Assembly: GCA_016859345.1 (NCBI GenBank)
Contig: CM029120.1
Coordinates: 24,859,001-24,923,000, forward strand
Reading direction: 5' to 3'
DNA length: 64,000 bases
Source: Istiophorus platypterus
Taxonomy: Eukaryota > Chordata > Actinopteri > Istiophoriformes > Istiophoridae
Shown here: positions 17,201 through 32,200 of the stretch, piece after piece
How positions within the stretch are numbered: position 1 is the stretch's first letter
Layout of the letters: each line of letters begins with the position of its first letter
Notes under the pieces: generated by a model
Database searches by the model: none
The model's input: the letters and a program-made list of their open reading frames with translations, nothing else
What the model was told of the DNA's origin: nothing
Position numbers and translations under genes: made by a program

Positions 17201-20200
17201 GTTATTGTGTTCATAAATACACAGTCCAGACACATGTCAATGAGCTGGGATGAGCAGCTTTTTAGCTCTATAGCTGCATCACAGATCAGTGAATGTAGCA
17301 AGGCTTCAATGATAGGCATCATTGAACAGTCTTGGATGTGTTCTTGCATTAGAACCCTGAGTCTCATTTCATCCATTTTGTTTTTGAGAAACGCTCTTTA
17401 GCAATTTTAAGATGCTAGCTTGGCAGCCTCATTTCTGCTTCCTCTCTCTGGGCCTCTCTGATATTAACCACTCATTAGGATTAGCCAATGATATTCTGGT
17501 GCTCTTGCTATCTCTGCTAAGATAGGAAAACACTGCTAATAGACTGGTGTGCGCTGTAGCGGAACTTGTTGGCTGCCAATCCAAGCCATAGAATTGCTCC
17601 AACTGTGAGTCATACGATGCTGTGTGATTGTATTTGGGAAACATGAATTGGACTTTCATGTCAAGAACATGGGCATGTGAAATAGGTAATCATATTTTGC
17701 AACTCTATATCAAATGCTGAGCTCAAGTTAAGGAAGACATGAGGAATGATTTTCTTGATGTACAGCTAGTTTTTACCATGTGTACATGTACTGACCTTTC
17801 CTTTCAAAACTTTCTTTGCGCAGGAAGCAGACCATTGCAAGGAACTTGGTGACCTCCTTCAAGTACATGACTGTAGTGTTATTCAGATGGATGATGGCCA
17901 TTGACTCCTTGTCATAGGGAAAAACAGCTTCACTGTCTGTCAGACTGAAGAAGAGACAGAGAAAATGCACACTTCATTGAGTAAAAAAATAGTACATCAT
18001 CTAACAGTCAATACTGACCTTGTTTCAGACACAGGGTGGAATTTATTGAGGCAGAATTTTCAGTTGTTTCTCTGTGCTATTTCTTGTTTTGGACGATTTA
18101 AAAGGAAGCACATGGTAGTTGCTATTTGGAAATATAACAGACCTCTGATTTAGTATTCAACAACAGGAATTCCAAGATGTAGAGAGCAAAGTTGAAGGGT
18201 CAGACAGAAAGTGGAAGCAGTGAAAGGAGCAGTTTAAAGTCAAATGGAGTCTGACAATATTAACAAGCCAAGCAGAAGGACAAAGAAAGAAACTGAGCAT
18301 TGGAAAGAAATGACATGTTTTTTCTGTTCTTGTTTTTCAGTTATAATTTATTCTGTTTTAACAAAGAAAGCAGACAAAAGAAAAAAATTGTTGGATTTGT
18401 TCCATTAAATGAATGTGAATTTTCATTTAGTTTATATGTTCAGGCATCCTCTTTTTTTAACCACAATGGACTTAAATTTTATAGTATGCATAAACAGGCC
18501 AACTCAAGCATCAAGTACCACAGTGTCCCAAAAAGCCGAATACAGGTGCATTCATAAAGTATTCAGACCCGTTCAGTATTTTCACATTGTTATCTTGCAG
18601 CCTTATGCTAAAATTGTTTGAATTCATTTTTTCCCTCAATAGTCTACACTAAATGCAATAAATGATAAAGTGAAAATGTAATTTTAGCAATTTTTGCAAA
18701 TTTATTAAAAAAAAAACAAACTATCAAATAGAAATAAGCGATTGGACCATTTGCTATGACATTTGAAATTTTTCTCAGATGCCTGCCATTTCTCTGGATC
18801 ATCTTATAGATGTTTTTACATGTTGATTGGAGTCCATCTGTAGCAAATTCATCTAACTGGACATGATTTGAAAAGGAACAGCCCTGTCTATCTCTCACAG
18901 GTGACTCATAATTCATATTTGAGCAAAACCAAGCAATGAGATCAAAAAAACTGTCTGCAGAGGTAAGAAAAGGGGTTGTGTCGAGGCACAGATCTGGGGA
19001 AGGCTACAAAAAATATTTCTACAGCATTGAGGGTTCCCAAGAGAACGATGGCCTCACTTATTCTTTTGTGCATAGAATTGTTCCAACTGCTTTGTGCACT
19101 GCTTTAAATATTATGACTATTACTGTTACCGTTTCATTTAGTTCTATTAGTAATATTATTAGCCCCATTAGTATATCTATTAGTTTTGCTTTTAGTCCCA
19201 TTATTGTGCTATTACCTCTCTCCTCCCTCCTGCCCCCCTTTCGTCTCTCACTCTTTCTCTCTCTTTTTCACTCTCAACCCAGCCAGTCGAGGTAGACGGT
19301 CGCCCAAGATGAGCCGGGATCTTTTCAACTTTCTACCTGTTAAAAGGAGTTTTTCATTGCCGCTATCACCAAGTGCTTGCTCAGAGGGGAAATGTTGGGT
19401 CTTTGTAAATATAACCATAAAGAGTCTAGTCTAGACCTGATCTATATGAAAAGTGCCCTGAGATATCGTCTGTTATGATATTGTGCTATATATTGTGCTA
19501 ATAGTTACTTGTAGCTGTAGTTGTATAACAGATTTTTGTTACTCAAGGGTAATATTGATTAATTATTAAATTAAGCCATATTAATCAATTCTGTTATATT
19601 TCATGCAGTTCTTCTATGTGATTATTTGTGCATACTTCCTGCGATAACAGCTGGATTGTCAGTGCTCAGATTTAACCCTTCACTGTTCACTTCATGAATT
19701 TTTTCTCCCTGATATTGAAACTTAGAGGTGAACAGCCATTTGAGACTTCTTTGGTTCCCTGATACGGGGGTGTTGGTCTGTATTTAAAAGCTAATATAAA
19801 TTCCCCTTTAATTTTTGTCAAAGGCTTGGAGGTAGGAAGTACTTCACTGCTCTGTAGACCAGCATCAAAGTCCTAAGATGGATCTGAGCTGTAGCACAGA
19901 GCCAGTGAATGAAGAAGAGGAGCCATGTGGGAGAACTTGTGGTGGGTAGAACACTAGACAAAAAGGAGTATTCTGGACTAGCTGCAGAGGTCTAGTGGAA
20001 AAGCAGAAGTCTAGTGGTCTAGCAGAACTGCAGAAGTCCTGACAGGGGGTGAACTGTGCCTGAATGAGCACCTAGTGAGAAAGGGGCAGGTTCTCCCTCT
20101 GTTGTACTGAATACATCTACAGGAACAGGCTACTGCTGCCACATTTGCTGAGAACGTGGGTACTTTGAATGGGTTTAAACTCTGGGCCGGTTTAAGTTTT

Positions 20201-23200
20201 GCAAACCGTCTCAGCCCTGCAGAGTTCAGGTCAAGTACCAAACAGTTACCCACTGATGCAGTATACTGTATCTACATCATTTCCTGACCTGACCTATAAA
20301 TGTAAGACCAGCAAAGTGGCTCCTAATCAAATACAGAGGCAACAAACCAAGATCAAATTAGTATTTTACTTGGGCTCAATATTCAACCAAAGTATTCTTA
20401 ATTAGGCTGATGTTTAATAGCATATGACCGAAACAAAATCCTTTCTCCTGTTTATTTAACCCAAATCCTGCCCATATCTTTGTTTTTATTTCTTACCGCA
20501 AAATAAAAAAGAATATTTCTATCTGTTACACATGCTTTTTGTGGGTTATGACTGTACAACTGCAATGGACTCATAGTGGTACATGAAAAACATGAGACCA
20601 CAAATACCATTCACAGCTGCAGCTGTACAGGCAATGTGATATGATTCTTTAGAGGTATTAAACAACAAAAATATCACTTTTTGTCTAGATTTTGAGATTT
20701 CTTCCTCCATCCCAACATAAGTGAAGAGAATTTTGTTTGTGGTGCTTTGAAATTAACATCTTAATAATTCAAAAGCAAAATACAATTCAACAAACATTTT
20801 TCCTCTCATATCCTATCTGATGTTTTTCAGACACATTATGCAGTAATCCATCTCACATGCTTATGAACAGATATGCTTCAGTTTTAACATCTCTTTCTGT
20901 TACTGCGGATAATCCTCAAACCTCTCTCTGAACAGCTGTCACTCTTTCCCAAGTGGCACCAGTGTCTCTTTCATAGGCTCTACCCTGGCAGCCCACCTAG
21001 GTAGATAAAATCACTCAGCTGAGCCGCTGTTAATTATGAATGTCTCATATCTGTGCCTGAGGCATTGCTGGCAACAAATGTATCCTACAGTAGAAATATG
21101 ATTTTTTAAAAAAAGCATCTCTATGCAATAGAAGCTGGATTATATGTAATTATAAAAATGAATAAAATGCTCACTCTCACTTAATCTCATGTGTCATGGC
21201 CATTAGCTTAGATGTGATGACACATGAGAGCTAAGAATAGTTGCAGTGTTCCACAGATTGGAGCCACAGAACGAAATATGCACAGCTAATGTCAGTTTGT
21301 TAAAATGTGAATTCATTACTGTTGAAAGTGAAAAGCAAAAAATTGTATTTCAGTGGCAAAAGGGTGATTCAGTTTGTTGGCAAAGGAATATTTTTAGTCA
21401 CATTTGAGCTTTACAAAAGTGTAGCATGCCAGCTTTCTCACACTACAGGAGGATTAAACGAAGTGAAAAAGTCTCCATTTACTAAACCTCTAATAAGGAT
21501 AATATCTCAGCTGTTTTTTCATGATATTGACTGAAGACTTCTGCATTACAGTTGCTGATTTGTGTTAGCACGTAAATGCACGTACAAAGATTCCACACTA
21601 ATCAACACTGAACATTTCCTGGAAACAGGTGAGTGTCAATATCATAGGGAGTTTCTAAAGTGGACAGCTACAGTTACTGAGTGTTGTGTTTACAATGAGT
21701 ACATAATCCACAGTCCCAATTTGGCATCCCCCTCTATCCAGGGCAAAAATTGTGAAATAGGAGGGGGTCCTGTTTGTGCCCCCAGCCACACATTCCCTGA
21801 AACAGCTATAACAGATTAAATATTCACTCACTTCAAGCCAAGTGTGGCCTGGTTCAGTTAAAACTCCCAGCTGTGATGCCGAAGGTAAATCACACACACA
21901 CGTGTGTGTATATACACACACATACACATCTCTATTATCTCAACATGGGTGGTCCCATGGTTTTATTATGCAATCCAACAATGTGAACGCTTTCAAGTCT
22001 TACACATGGGAATTTTTTCCATCCCTACTAACTACTCCATATGACATGAATATGAAAATTATTGTAACTAATATAGTTGACTCAAAATGATGCCAAATTG
22101 TATGCACCAATGTAGCAAATGGTCATGCATGGCACAGATACGAAAAAACAAATGAATGCAAAAATGGAGGACTCAAGGACTGTCCACACAGCCTTGCCTA
22201 ATTACTCTGTTTTTGTGGTTTCCCCAGAAACATCTGCTGTGTTCCTCAACTTGATTTTAGGTATGCTTCATTATTATACGGTGCTGGAGCTGCTGTTACG
22301 TTCCACCGAATCCCTTTATAAGTTGCATGAGGACTGAAGTAATGAAAGTATCTTGCTCACAGATGTATTGGGGATGGGGGTGTTGAACTGGACTGCAAAA
22401 AAAGTAGTCATTGCACACCTGTAAACCGACAGGGTAGGGAGGGGTAAAAGCAATAGTAGAAACAAACTAGAATTTCATCGCAGTTGTACGCCTCCACCAA
22501 CCAGTCTGCGTTGCAGTTTACATTCATTTCTTTCCAGACTCATATAATATATGTGATGAAGGCTTTTCAACCTGCCAGCATAGAGGATTTATACAGATCT
22601 TACGATTTATAAAGGCAGGCGCTCCTGAGATACCAACTTTACAAGAATGGGATTGACAGACATATGGACACGTGTTTTTGTATAGATGAACCAACAAGCT
22701 GAAAACATAATGCCTCCGGCCATAGCTGTTGCCAGTGCAAAGAGATCAAAATCAACTCCCTCATACTGTCAACATTTAGGGTGAATTGTTGGATCACTAA
22801 GTTTTGGTTAATTGACCTTCATAAGAGTTTTTACATGAAATGGTGTTTGGTGCAGTTCATCAAGCAATGAAGGTTGCCTGACCAACTGCATAATTTATAG
22901 TAAGTGTAGTATTAAGGGATCTGCTGCACATTTATGGGAAACTATTATATATCCTGCACATTAGCCTGCTGCCAACAGGATGCGGACCAGATGTGTGGCA
23001 GAAAATGGATAGATGGATGGATTCTAAATTTGCCATTGGCTTGTTTATGCCACTTAATTGTTATAGGGTGATTGTGTTTCGTTAATTAGCAGTATTTTTT
23101 CTACATGCACAGTGAATAATGTCAAATTATTAAAATCTTTCCTTAAAATCTTATTTCTCTTTCCTGAATTTGATATCTAAACTATGAGGTACATGGGTAC

Positions 23201-26200
23201 ATGTGTTTCTCCGCATAGGTGTTATCAATCGAGCTGACATAATTACAGAGGAAGGCAGGAGAATGGCAGAAAAATTCCCAAATTCAGGTATGCAAAGCTT
23301 GTCTTATCAGACACAAGAAGATTCAAAACTGTAATCCCTGTCAAACGTGCTTCAACTAAGGAAGAGTAAAGGGTCTGAATGCTTATGTCAATGTAATTTT
23401 TGAGTTTTTCTATTTTCATAAATTCTGCTTTTGCTTCATCATTATGGGGTACTGACTGTTGATTGATGAGGGAAAAAATGATGTAAATGACTTTAGCATA
23501 AGGCTGCTATATGACAAATGTGAAAAAAGTAAAACGGTCTGAATAATTTCTGAATGCATATATGTATATGTGTATATACATAAAGAGGAAACCACATCTC
23601 TATACATATTACATTATATGCCACTTTTTTTCATTTTTAAAAAGGATTATTGGACATATCTGTGAAAACAGTATCTCAGCCTCAAGCCCCTGAGAGGATG
23701 TTTTTTTGACAGGACTGACTGAATGACAATTGGGCGTTTGTGTTACTAGGAGATGTACTATCAAATACAGTGGTGGGTTACATCATACTGTATATTCTAT
23801 GGCTGCTGATATTAGTTGATTATCAATGTTTTTCATAATGTTAATGACGATCCATTAGTAATTTAAGATGTCCCATTATGACATTTGACAGGAGGACCAA
23901 TCATGCTGTCTGTATTCCACTCAAAAAGTGGAAGCTAGCTAGATTAGCTTGCTAATGTTTGCACTGTTCCCCACTAGAAATCACAGTTCCTTCATATTAT
24001 TGAAACACCTGCTAAATCAGCAGCAGCTCCTGCATACTCATTGCTGTGCTCATCCTGCATTATATAAAGATGGTTGTCTAGCATCTCTCATTGGTCCAGT
24101 TGTGATGATGACCAGACCCTAAAATCTCACACCAAATTCTGTGACCTGAGCAAAACCCGTGTCCAGTGGTTACTTTAGGCTTTGGGGCTACGGGCGTCTC
24201 GGAGGCCCAGCCTAATGTTCATTGGGGCAGTAAAAACCATGAAAATATAGGATATTAAAATTTATGATATTGTAGTGTGTTAGGGGTAGGTGAGTGGGCT
24301 GAGTTTCCCAGCATGCTCTCATGTGTTTATGGACGTAAATTTAATATAAAGAGGTACTGCACAATACAACATGTTTTTTGAACTGTACACTAAATGATGT
24401 GAATGTACTGTGATGAAACACATTAATGTTAGTGTTGATATTGACATTTCTTTTTAAAGTTATAAATAACGGCAATTCATCGGTTGAAAAAAGCTCAACA
24501 CAATCATCCTGAACCTTGTAATGCCATGCTGGCCCAATTAGTTTCTATGTGTACCCCACAGTGGTCCTTGTTCTAGAAAATCAGCATATTTTCCAGACTC
24601 CCACAGAACCCCACAACATGCACTTCCCAGTACTGAGCCCTGAATTTCTCTTGTCAGTGATGGCAATTATCCTTCTATAGTAGATTGCCATTGGCAAAGA
24701 GAAGGGATAAGCATTATGTGTAATAAAACATGCCTGATATCAATTCTCTTACAATAAAATTCAATATTTATTTAATATTATATTCAATAATTGTGTTATT
24801 TTTTAGCTTTCAACAGATAAAAAGTTTAAGCACCTCATCTATGCTGTAATAAAATGAGGACTACTTCACTTATAGTTACAAACCACATATTATTCCCTTG
24901 ATATTGATTATGTGATAAATATTAAGAAGCTGTCTGCTGCTTCCTTCTGGATACTGGAAATATAGGTATATCATCTGCTGGGTAACACTAATTCCTTTTT
25001 CAAGTTCTTACTGAACTCTGGCGTATAGAATCTAATAGATCTAGATTCGGGCCTAATTTCACTCCCAGCTGGAGTGATAATTGAAGTAAAACTATAGAGC
25101 TGACCAGAAAACATCTGCTCTATATTCTACTGGTAAACAAGAGTATAATATCCAATATGCCACTTTGCTCTGTCCAAGAAACATAAAGTTACCCAGTATA
25201 CTTTACTTTGACAAAGACAGTAATTTCAGGCACTGTAACAGATAAAGCCTCAACTAAAGGCTCTTATTCTTTAAAAGCCTTTAGATATAGAACAGTACAG
25301 ACATCACTGCATATACATCTTTATTATTTAACCTGTCACTATTCAGTTGACATTATCTGTGTGTGGGGGTTGTCATCGTGCAGTGTTCGTAAAGGATCTT
25401 TTTAAAAATTGTATGTCTTATACATGTTATCTACAATAAAAACCTAAACATATTTTGCATATATTCGATAGTTAATTGATCATTTTAAAGCTATTTTCAG
25501 ACAGTGAGCGGTTGCTGCTGCCTTCATTGTTTTCAATGTAAACACAGCGCCAAGGTCAGCTGCAGTCAGCAAGGAGGGGAAGCATGGCTGCTGCTCTTGT
25601 GAACATTCATGGCCCTTTGCCACCGCCATTGGAGCTCGTGATGGTACAACTTCATAAATTTGCCACGCCAGCTCACCAAGTGACCATTTTACACTATCTG
25701 AATCATCACTAGAGAACAGACAGATCAATGTAGGGAAATGGTATCTGAGCAAGATAAGCCTGGAAGTTTATTCAGCCAAGGCATGTTGATCTGCAAGAAA
25801 AGAATCCTGCTTGTGTTATGGCATTCTTTACCTTCAAATGCTGTAATCCCACTCAATTCCTGATTAAATTGTGCTCAATTCTGACTTTTTTCTGGCAGTT
25901 CTATTATTTTGATATTTAGTAAGTCAACACAATTTCTGTAGGGCAGCGAAAATGTTTTGGTTTTTGTGACATGTCAGAAGTTTGTATAATTTTCTTGAGC
26001 TTGAAAAAAACATGGCTGGTGTTATGATTTTTTGAGTGTCTTTTGGCTTACCCGTAGATGCAGGAGATGTCAATGACCACATCAATCATGTCACAACACA
26101 GTTCGTACGTCTGCATGTCCACAGGACTGCTGTCTGTGGCAATAGAAATCTTACTGACCACATCAAACAGGAAGGCCTTCTCAATACCCGAGTTCTGAAA

Positions 26201-29200
26201 ACGAAGGCAGAGACAAAGAAAGAAACTGAGTGTAAGTCATTGATTTTACCATGCCAACTTCAGGTGACTGTAACAAGTTTCCACCAACTAAGATTAAATG
26301 CAGGGACTGTACTATTGTCCACACAAACCATGTGGTTTGACAGTCTGATAAATGCTTTTTGTTCACTCACTCTACAGATACGTGATCTTTGATAAATGCA
26401 TCTATCATTCAAGAAAGGGTGTGAAATTACATTAAAGAATTTTATTCCCCCACTATTTCCTACCACTTCAGTTCAGGTCGCGGTGGGAGCAGTTTAAGCA
26501 AGGTAGTCCAGTCTCTCTTCAACATTGTCTCCAGCTCCCCCTGGGCAATCCTGAGGATTTCCCAGGTCAGAGTAATTACAAAGTCTCTTCAGCATGTCCT
26601 AAGTCTACCATGGGCCTCCTACCAGTTGGACTTGCCCAGAAAACCTTCAAAGGAAGGTACCCAGGAAGGTCCTGATCAAATGTCCAAACTACCTCAACAG
26701 GCTCCTTCCAACACGAAGGAGAAGCAGCTCTACTCTGACCTCCCTCTGGATGTCTGAGCTCCTTACCCTATCTATAAGAGTGAACCCGGCCACCTTACAG
26801 AGGAAACACATTTCATTGGTTTGTAACTGCAATCTCATTCTTTGGGGGACTACCCAAAGATCATGCTGTAGGAAGGGTAGAACGTAGATTGACTGGTAAA
26901 TCACAAGCTTTGCCTTCTGACTCAGCTCCCTCTTCACCACATATGTCTAGTAAAATGCATGCCTTACTGCTGATGCTGTACCAATCGGCCCATCAATCTC
27001 CATTTTACCCTCACTCCTTAAAAAAAAAAAAACAAGATAAATTTAAGGGAGCAATCCACCATTTTCAACAATCCCAGTAGATGCTTTAGGTTGCTGTTTG
27101 AATAAACCAAAATAACCACTTCATCTGCAAAAAGCAGAGTGGGATTCTAAAGGTCCCCAAACTAGACACTCCCCTCCCCCCAAGCTTCCCATTGAGATCC
27201 TGTCCATGAGAATCATAAACAGGACTTGTGACAAAGGACAATCCTGGTGAAAGCCAAGATCCACTGGAAATATGCTGGACTTCTTGCATATGGACAGCTC
27301 TTATTTTTTATAATGATCAAATGGCTTGTAGTAAAAGTCCTGGTACCCCCTGCTGACCTGATAATTGGAGCAGAACCTCTGGCCCCCCTTTTGAAATATA
27401 GGAACCATCCCCAATCTGCCAGTCCAAAGGCACTGTCTCCCACCTCCGTGAAGAGGCATTTCAGCCAAGACAGCCCAACAATATCCTGAGCCTTAAGCAT
27501 CTCAGACCAAAATTCATTCACACTTGTTACCTTTCCACTGAGGAGCTTCTTAACTACCTGTTAGAGATATGAGTGAGGCTTCCCCAAAATTTCCAAAGTG
27601 TGCCTCCTCCTCAGAGGGCATGTTGGTTGGGTTTAGGGTTGTCTCTGTGTGTTAAACCATGCCTGAAGGCCTCCCCTTTGAATTGGACAGCCCCGCTAAA
27701 TTTTATTGTCCACCAGCAGGTTCTCAGGCTCCCACCATAAAAGGCACCTAGGCCCTTATGACCGCAACATCAAGCTGCAGCCTCCACAGTGGAGGATTTG
27801 AAGATGGCCTACTTAGGTTTCCATATCCCCAAACTCCCCTCGGAGGTGAACACTTGGCTGACAGTAGCCTCAGCCAAATGTTTCCAGCTCACCCTTATTA
27901 TATTTTTGGGTTTAACAGGTCTGTCTGACAGCCTCCCTCCCATCTGATCCAATTAACCCTCAGGTGGTGGACAGTTGACAGTTCTGCTTCTCTCTTCACA
28001 AACTGGAACAGGACAGGGAGTAATTAAGATATTGTTCCTACCCTAGTTAGTTAATCCTAAGCCCTCCAAAGATTTTTTGTAATAGCTTTTATAAATATAA
28101 TAAACATCATGTTGGCTTTTTCCTCCTGCTTGCTATGGGGGCTAAGAATGGCACAGTTGGTTGGTCTGGTGGTCTTTTGGCCCTTTTCAGTTGAAGATGT
28201 TTTGCAGGAACTGAGGAACCTTGTAATATACACCAAAACTTTTCCAGGACTTCTTTACTGGAACATAGTTCCAGCTTCAGTTTCAGCTGCCAATTGCACC
28301 AGCTATTTCTAGTTAAATCATGGCCTAATTAATGCTTACTTGACACTTGGATTGTAATGGTTTTTCTTTGTCATATAAAATGGAGTTTTGGTTGTAACAC
28401 CACTTTTAAATCTTTGACATTTGCCATCACTGATGAAAATACAAACCAAAGTCATTATAGCTTTAATGAAATCTATCTGCAAAGTTTAGGAAACTTGTAT
28501 TAACAATACAGAAATTATATTTCATTATTATAACATTATGTAGAATGTGTTTTAAATTTTAAAATTATGTGTTTTTCAATGTATTGATGTCACATATACA
28601 TTAAAAAAGTTTAATAACTAATTTTAAAAAATATAAGTAACTAACCAAAATATCTGGACAAGCTATAAGAACAATATCTGATTTATTACCACCTTACAGC
28701 CAATGTCTTAACATACTAGTTGGATGTTTATATATCCATCAGACAAAGAGCATAATTTGCATTCATTTTGAGCTAGTATTGTTTTTTTCTTACTAACACA
28801 GACACAAAATATATTATTCAACTATCTTTTTCCATGTGACAAAGCCGTGACATTGACAAGACAAAACTGACATCATTAGTCTGTGATGAAATCTCCCCAG
28901 AATATCGTTGATGAAAAAAAGAAAAGACACCATAGGGTGACAGGAAAAGAACAAGACGGCAACAACAGGGCTTGGTCAGAAAAAATGGGGTAAAATTTAG
29001 TATCATATCAAATATATTTGCTCCTGAGAGAAAAAAAAGTAAGTGGGTAGTAAGTTATCAGGAGCAAAACCCTGTGGCTGTAAAACCACTGGGAGGAAAA
29101 ACATAAACCCAAAGAGACACCGTAATGTGCAGAATCTGTGGCAACCTAACTGTAAGATGTTAAATAACATTACTTTTTGTAACGTTATGTATTAGCATCT

Positions 29201-32200
29201 CACACAAACAAGAAAATTTTACATTGCTTGCAGACAGGGGTCTAACCTCACAAAAAAATCTTTAGTCCAATCAGCTTGGCTGGCTAACCATTTCCTTAAG
29301 GCAAGTTTGTTTTATTTTTAATCAAAATAGCTGGCTTCTGCTGGGAACCAGGCTGATGGGAGCAGTGAGTAACCCCCAAACAGTGAAATTAGGGGATGTA
29401 TAACCAAAACATTTAGCTTTAGGGGGCTAAAAAGCTCTGTAGAGCTGACAGGACTGGTCAGCTTGAACAACCTCTTTTACATTACACAGTCGTTTGATCC
29501 ATCATTTATAAAAATGTTATATTGCAGCTTTAAGAGTTAATAGTTCATGCTGAATTACATACCACTTTTAACATACAACAGAGTGCTTACTAAGAACTTA
29601 GGGCTTAATGATGCATCTACAAATAGCAGATACAATACAATAGTAAGTCTAAATTCCTGTCCAGCAAAAGGCTCTTCACCGTTACGCTATAGACCAGAAA
29701 TAATTTTTACTACAGTGACATGTCTTGCACTGGGTGATTTAAAAAGAGATTTAAGATTTAACCCTTAACTTTTGTTATATGTAGTTTTACATAAGAACAC
29801 TATGTGTAATTCAGTTAAACCCATGGAAGTGTTTGCTAGAAAAATGCAGCTAAACACAGAGTGAATAAATTTAAATAGTTGGCTCTTGTTTTTTGTTATT
29901 TATATTGTTTACTCCTAATATTAAATAGTGCTTTTTGAGTGGTTTATAAATTTAAAATCACTTTTCTTTTGTAATGTCATTCTAATTCATTTCAGGTAGA
30001 TGAGTCAGGCACTAAATCCTAAATAACCACCTTTCTCAAGAGACAGTCTGCTCAGTTGCTCACTTCCTACAGTGAACAAGAAGTACAAATTACAAATAAT
30101 ATCTTGACAAATGCCAGCAAAATAACTTGAGATTGATTAAACAAGCATTTACTCAGACAATTTGTAATGTTCTTTACTGTAATATGATAGGAACCTCAGT
30201 AGTAATCATTAAGACAAACTCTGCCCAAAAAGAGATGACAAAATAGATGATTAATATGGAGTTTAAAGATAGACACTTATATATAAACACACTTGACATT
30301 GTTGTTAACTTTTCATCTCGGTCGGATTTTGACAACTATTGGATGGATTGCCATGAATTATTTTTCAGCCACTCACAACCTCCTCAGGATAAATAGTAAT
30401 GGATCTCTGATTCCACTGACTCCCTATCTTCATTTATCAGGTCAGAATTTCAGTTTGTCCAATACTTTTGTTTATGACCAAGTATCTCCTAGACAAATGA
30501 CATTAGTGCATGCCAATTGGTAGAGGAACTTTTTCCTGAGGATGATGAATATATTGGATCATATAGAGCTATGCCACATAATGACTTGTTATGACATGTT
30601 CTTAGGGAGGTGGAATAAGACATGTTATGAACCTTTCTCATAACCTGTATTTGTATGCCATTGTTTAATTTCTTTTTTTGATGCTGTTCTCCCTCCCTGT
30701 CTGAGGGTGGTGCTGTTCAGTGTGTTCTAAGGCTGGTGAATGACTGGAGACTGAAGGTGCTAACTTTATACCAGCTGCCACATGATGGCCATTTTAGTGT
30801 CTTAGATTGATCTCTGTTTTACATAATGTAATTATCTTGTATTTTCTTCTGTTTTCTTTTTGTTGACAATGGGTAAGTTGATTGCTAATATTATAGACTG
30901 TTTTGCTTGTTGTTTTGGCTGATGGCTGATTGATGAATAAATAGATTGTTTGAACTGCAATACTGCAGAGGCACTGGTCATCCTTGGGAGTGGGAAAAGA
31001 AGGGACTAGTTTTATTATATGTTCAGCTTCCCCTTAAGCTGGACATAACACAGAAGACATCCATTCTTTGTTGTCAGAGCCAGTTTGTCATATCTCTGTA
31101 TACAGGCCCCCTCTACCTACAGTGTGCAGCATTTCTTGGCTGCTGCAGATAAAAACAGACCACAGCACTCAAACAAGTTGCCAGAGAAAGTTGACTCATT
31201 GATCTTCCTCCAGAAGTGTTTATCTCCTTTAATTTAAATGATTTTGGCATCAATATTGTAATTTCTAGTTACTGATTTTATGTTATTTAATATCTATTTT
31301 TAATTTTTACATGGGTACATGGCCCTGTTCAGTGTCACTGTCAGCCAATAATAGAAACACTGACCATTAATGCTTTAAACACATGGGCTTACAATGCCAC
31401 TGATATATATTATATCAATGCCACTGAAATATATTGTTTTTGCAGTGCACCATTGTACATATTGGATTCTTTTGCATTTTCTTTTTTGCACAAACAGACA
31501 AACACATATGATAAAGGCATAGGGACACAAATAAAGAGAGATAACTGAAACAGCAATTTTTAAAGCCAAATTGATGCTTGGTATTTTTACAGGTCTATGG
31601 TTGTGTAGTACTTTTTCTATCAAATTTGTTTCTGACCAGCGAGCAGACAGACAGTATTCAGTCAGTCTCATATCAACATTTTCCAGTGCAGCTATAATAA
31701 AACCTAAAACCAAGTTTCAGCCACACATAATTTCAACAGTAAAGAGACTTTTTGCACTAGTGACACACAGTGATATTGAGAAAGTTACATTCTCAAAGAA
31801 AAACACATTTCTGCAACAACAGCAGCCTCAGGTGGCTGCAACATGTTACAACCCTGAGACCTGTGTTTGGCCAGAGCACACATCTAGAGGCTCAAGTTGA
31901 TCTGTTTAGATGAACCAATGGTTGAGTCTCTTCCTAGTTAAGGCATCTTGAACCAAGTTGTTACAGGTATATATAAGTTTCCAGCTCCCTATATGAAATA
32001 TAACAAGTTTATATATTTTCACTCCCGCATTATATTAGCCTTATGGAGTATAAATCTTACCAAATATAATTTCCTGGTAAAAAGAATACAATGTTTAGAT
32101 GGCTCCATTGGCACATACTGTGTGACCCAAGTCTCATGTATTCAGGACCAAGCTCATCGGCAGGCCTGCTAATGTCTAGGTAAGTTTAAAAGTAACTGAA

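Larger units (their letters stand above)
11252..17795 (-). other. rragd: rragd intron 6 (phase 1, 6.5 kb)
   Basis: The intron contains a compound (CAA)n(TAA)n tract, a teleost non-autonomous repeat at 12590-12857, a 49/55-bp tandem duplication at 16941-17044 and a hairpin-bearing repeat at 17091-17170. No additional exon is evident. Confidence 0.85.
17945..26051 (-). other. rragd: rragd intron 5 (phase 2, 8.1 kb)
   Basis: The intron contains the left end of a Tc1-like element (18547-19065) abutting a LINE-type 3' repeat (19090-19505), a short LINE 3' tail (22966-23024) and the right end of a Tc1-like element (23219-23558). The remainder, including 19860-20260, 23880-24200 and 25480-25760, contains no coding sequence I recognise. 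Confidence 0.85.

Noticed and set aside
31375..31900. Overlapping frames of 109-112 codons on both strands in intron 4
   Set aside because: They match no known family, have no exon-like borders matching rragd phase, and overlap on opposite strands.
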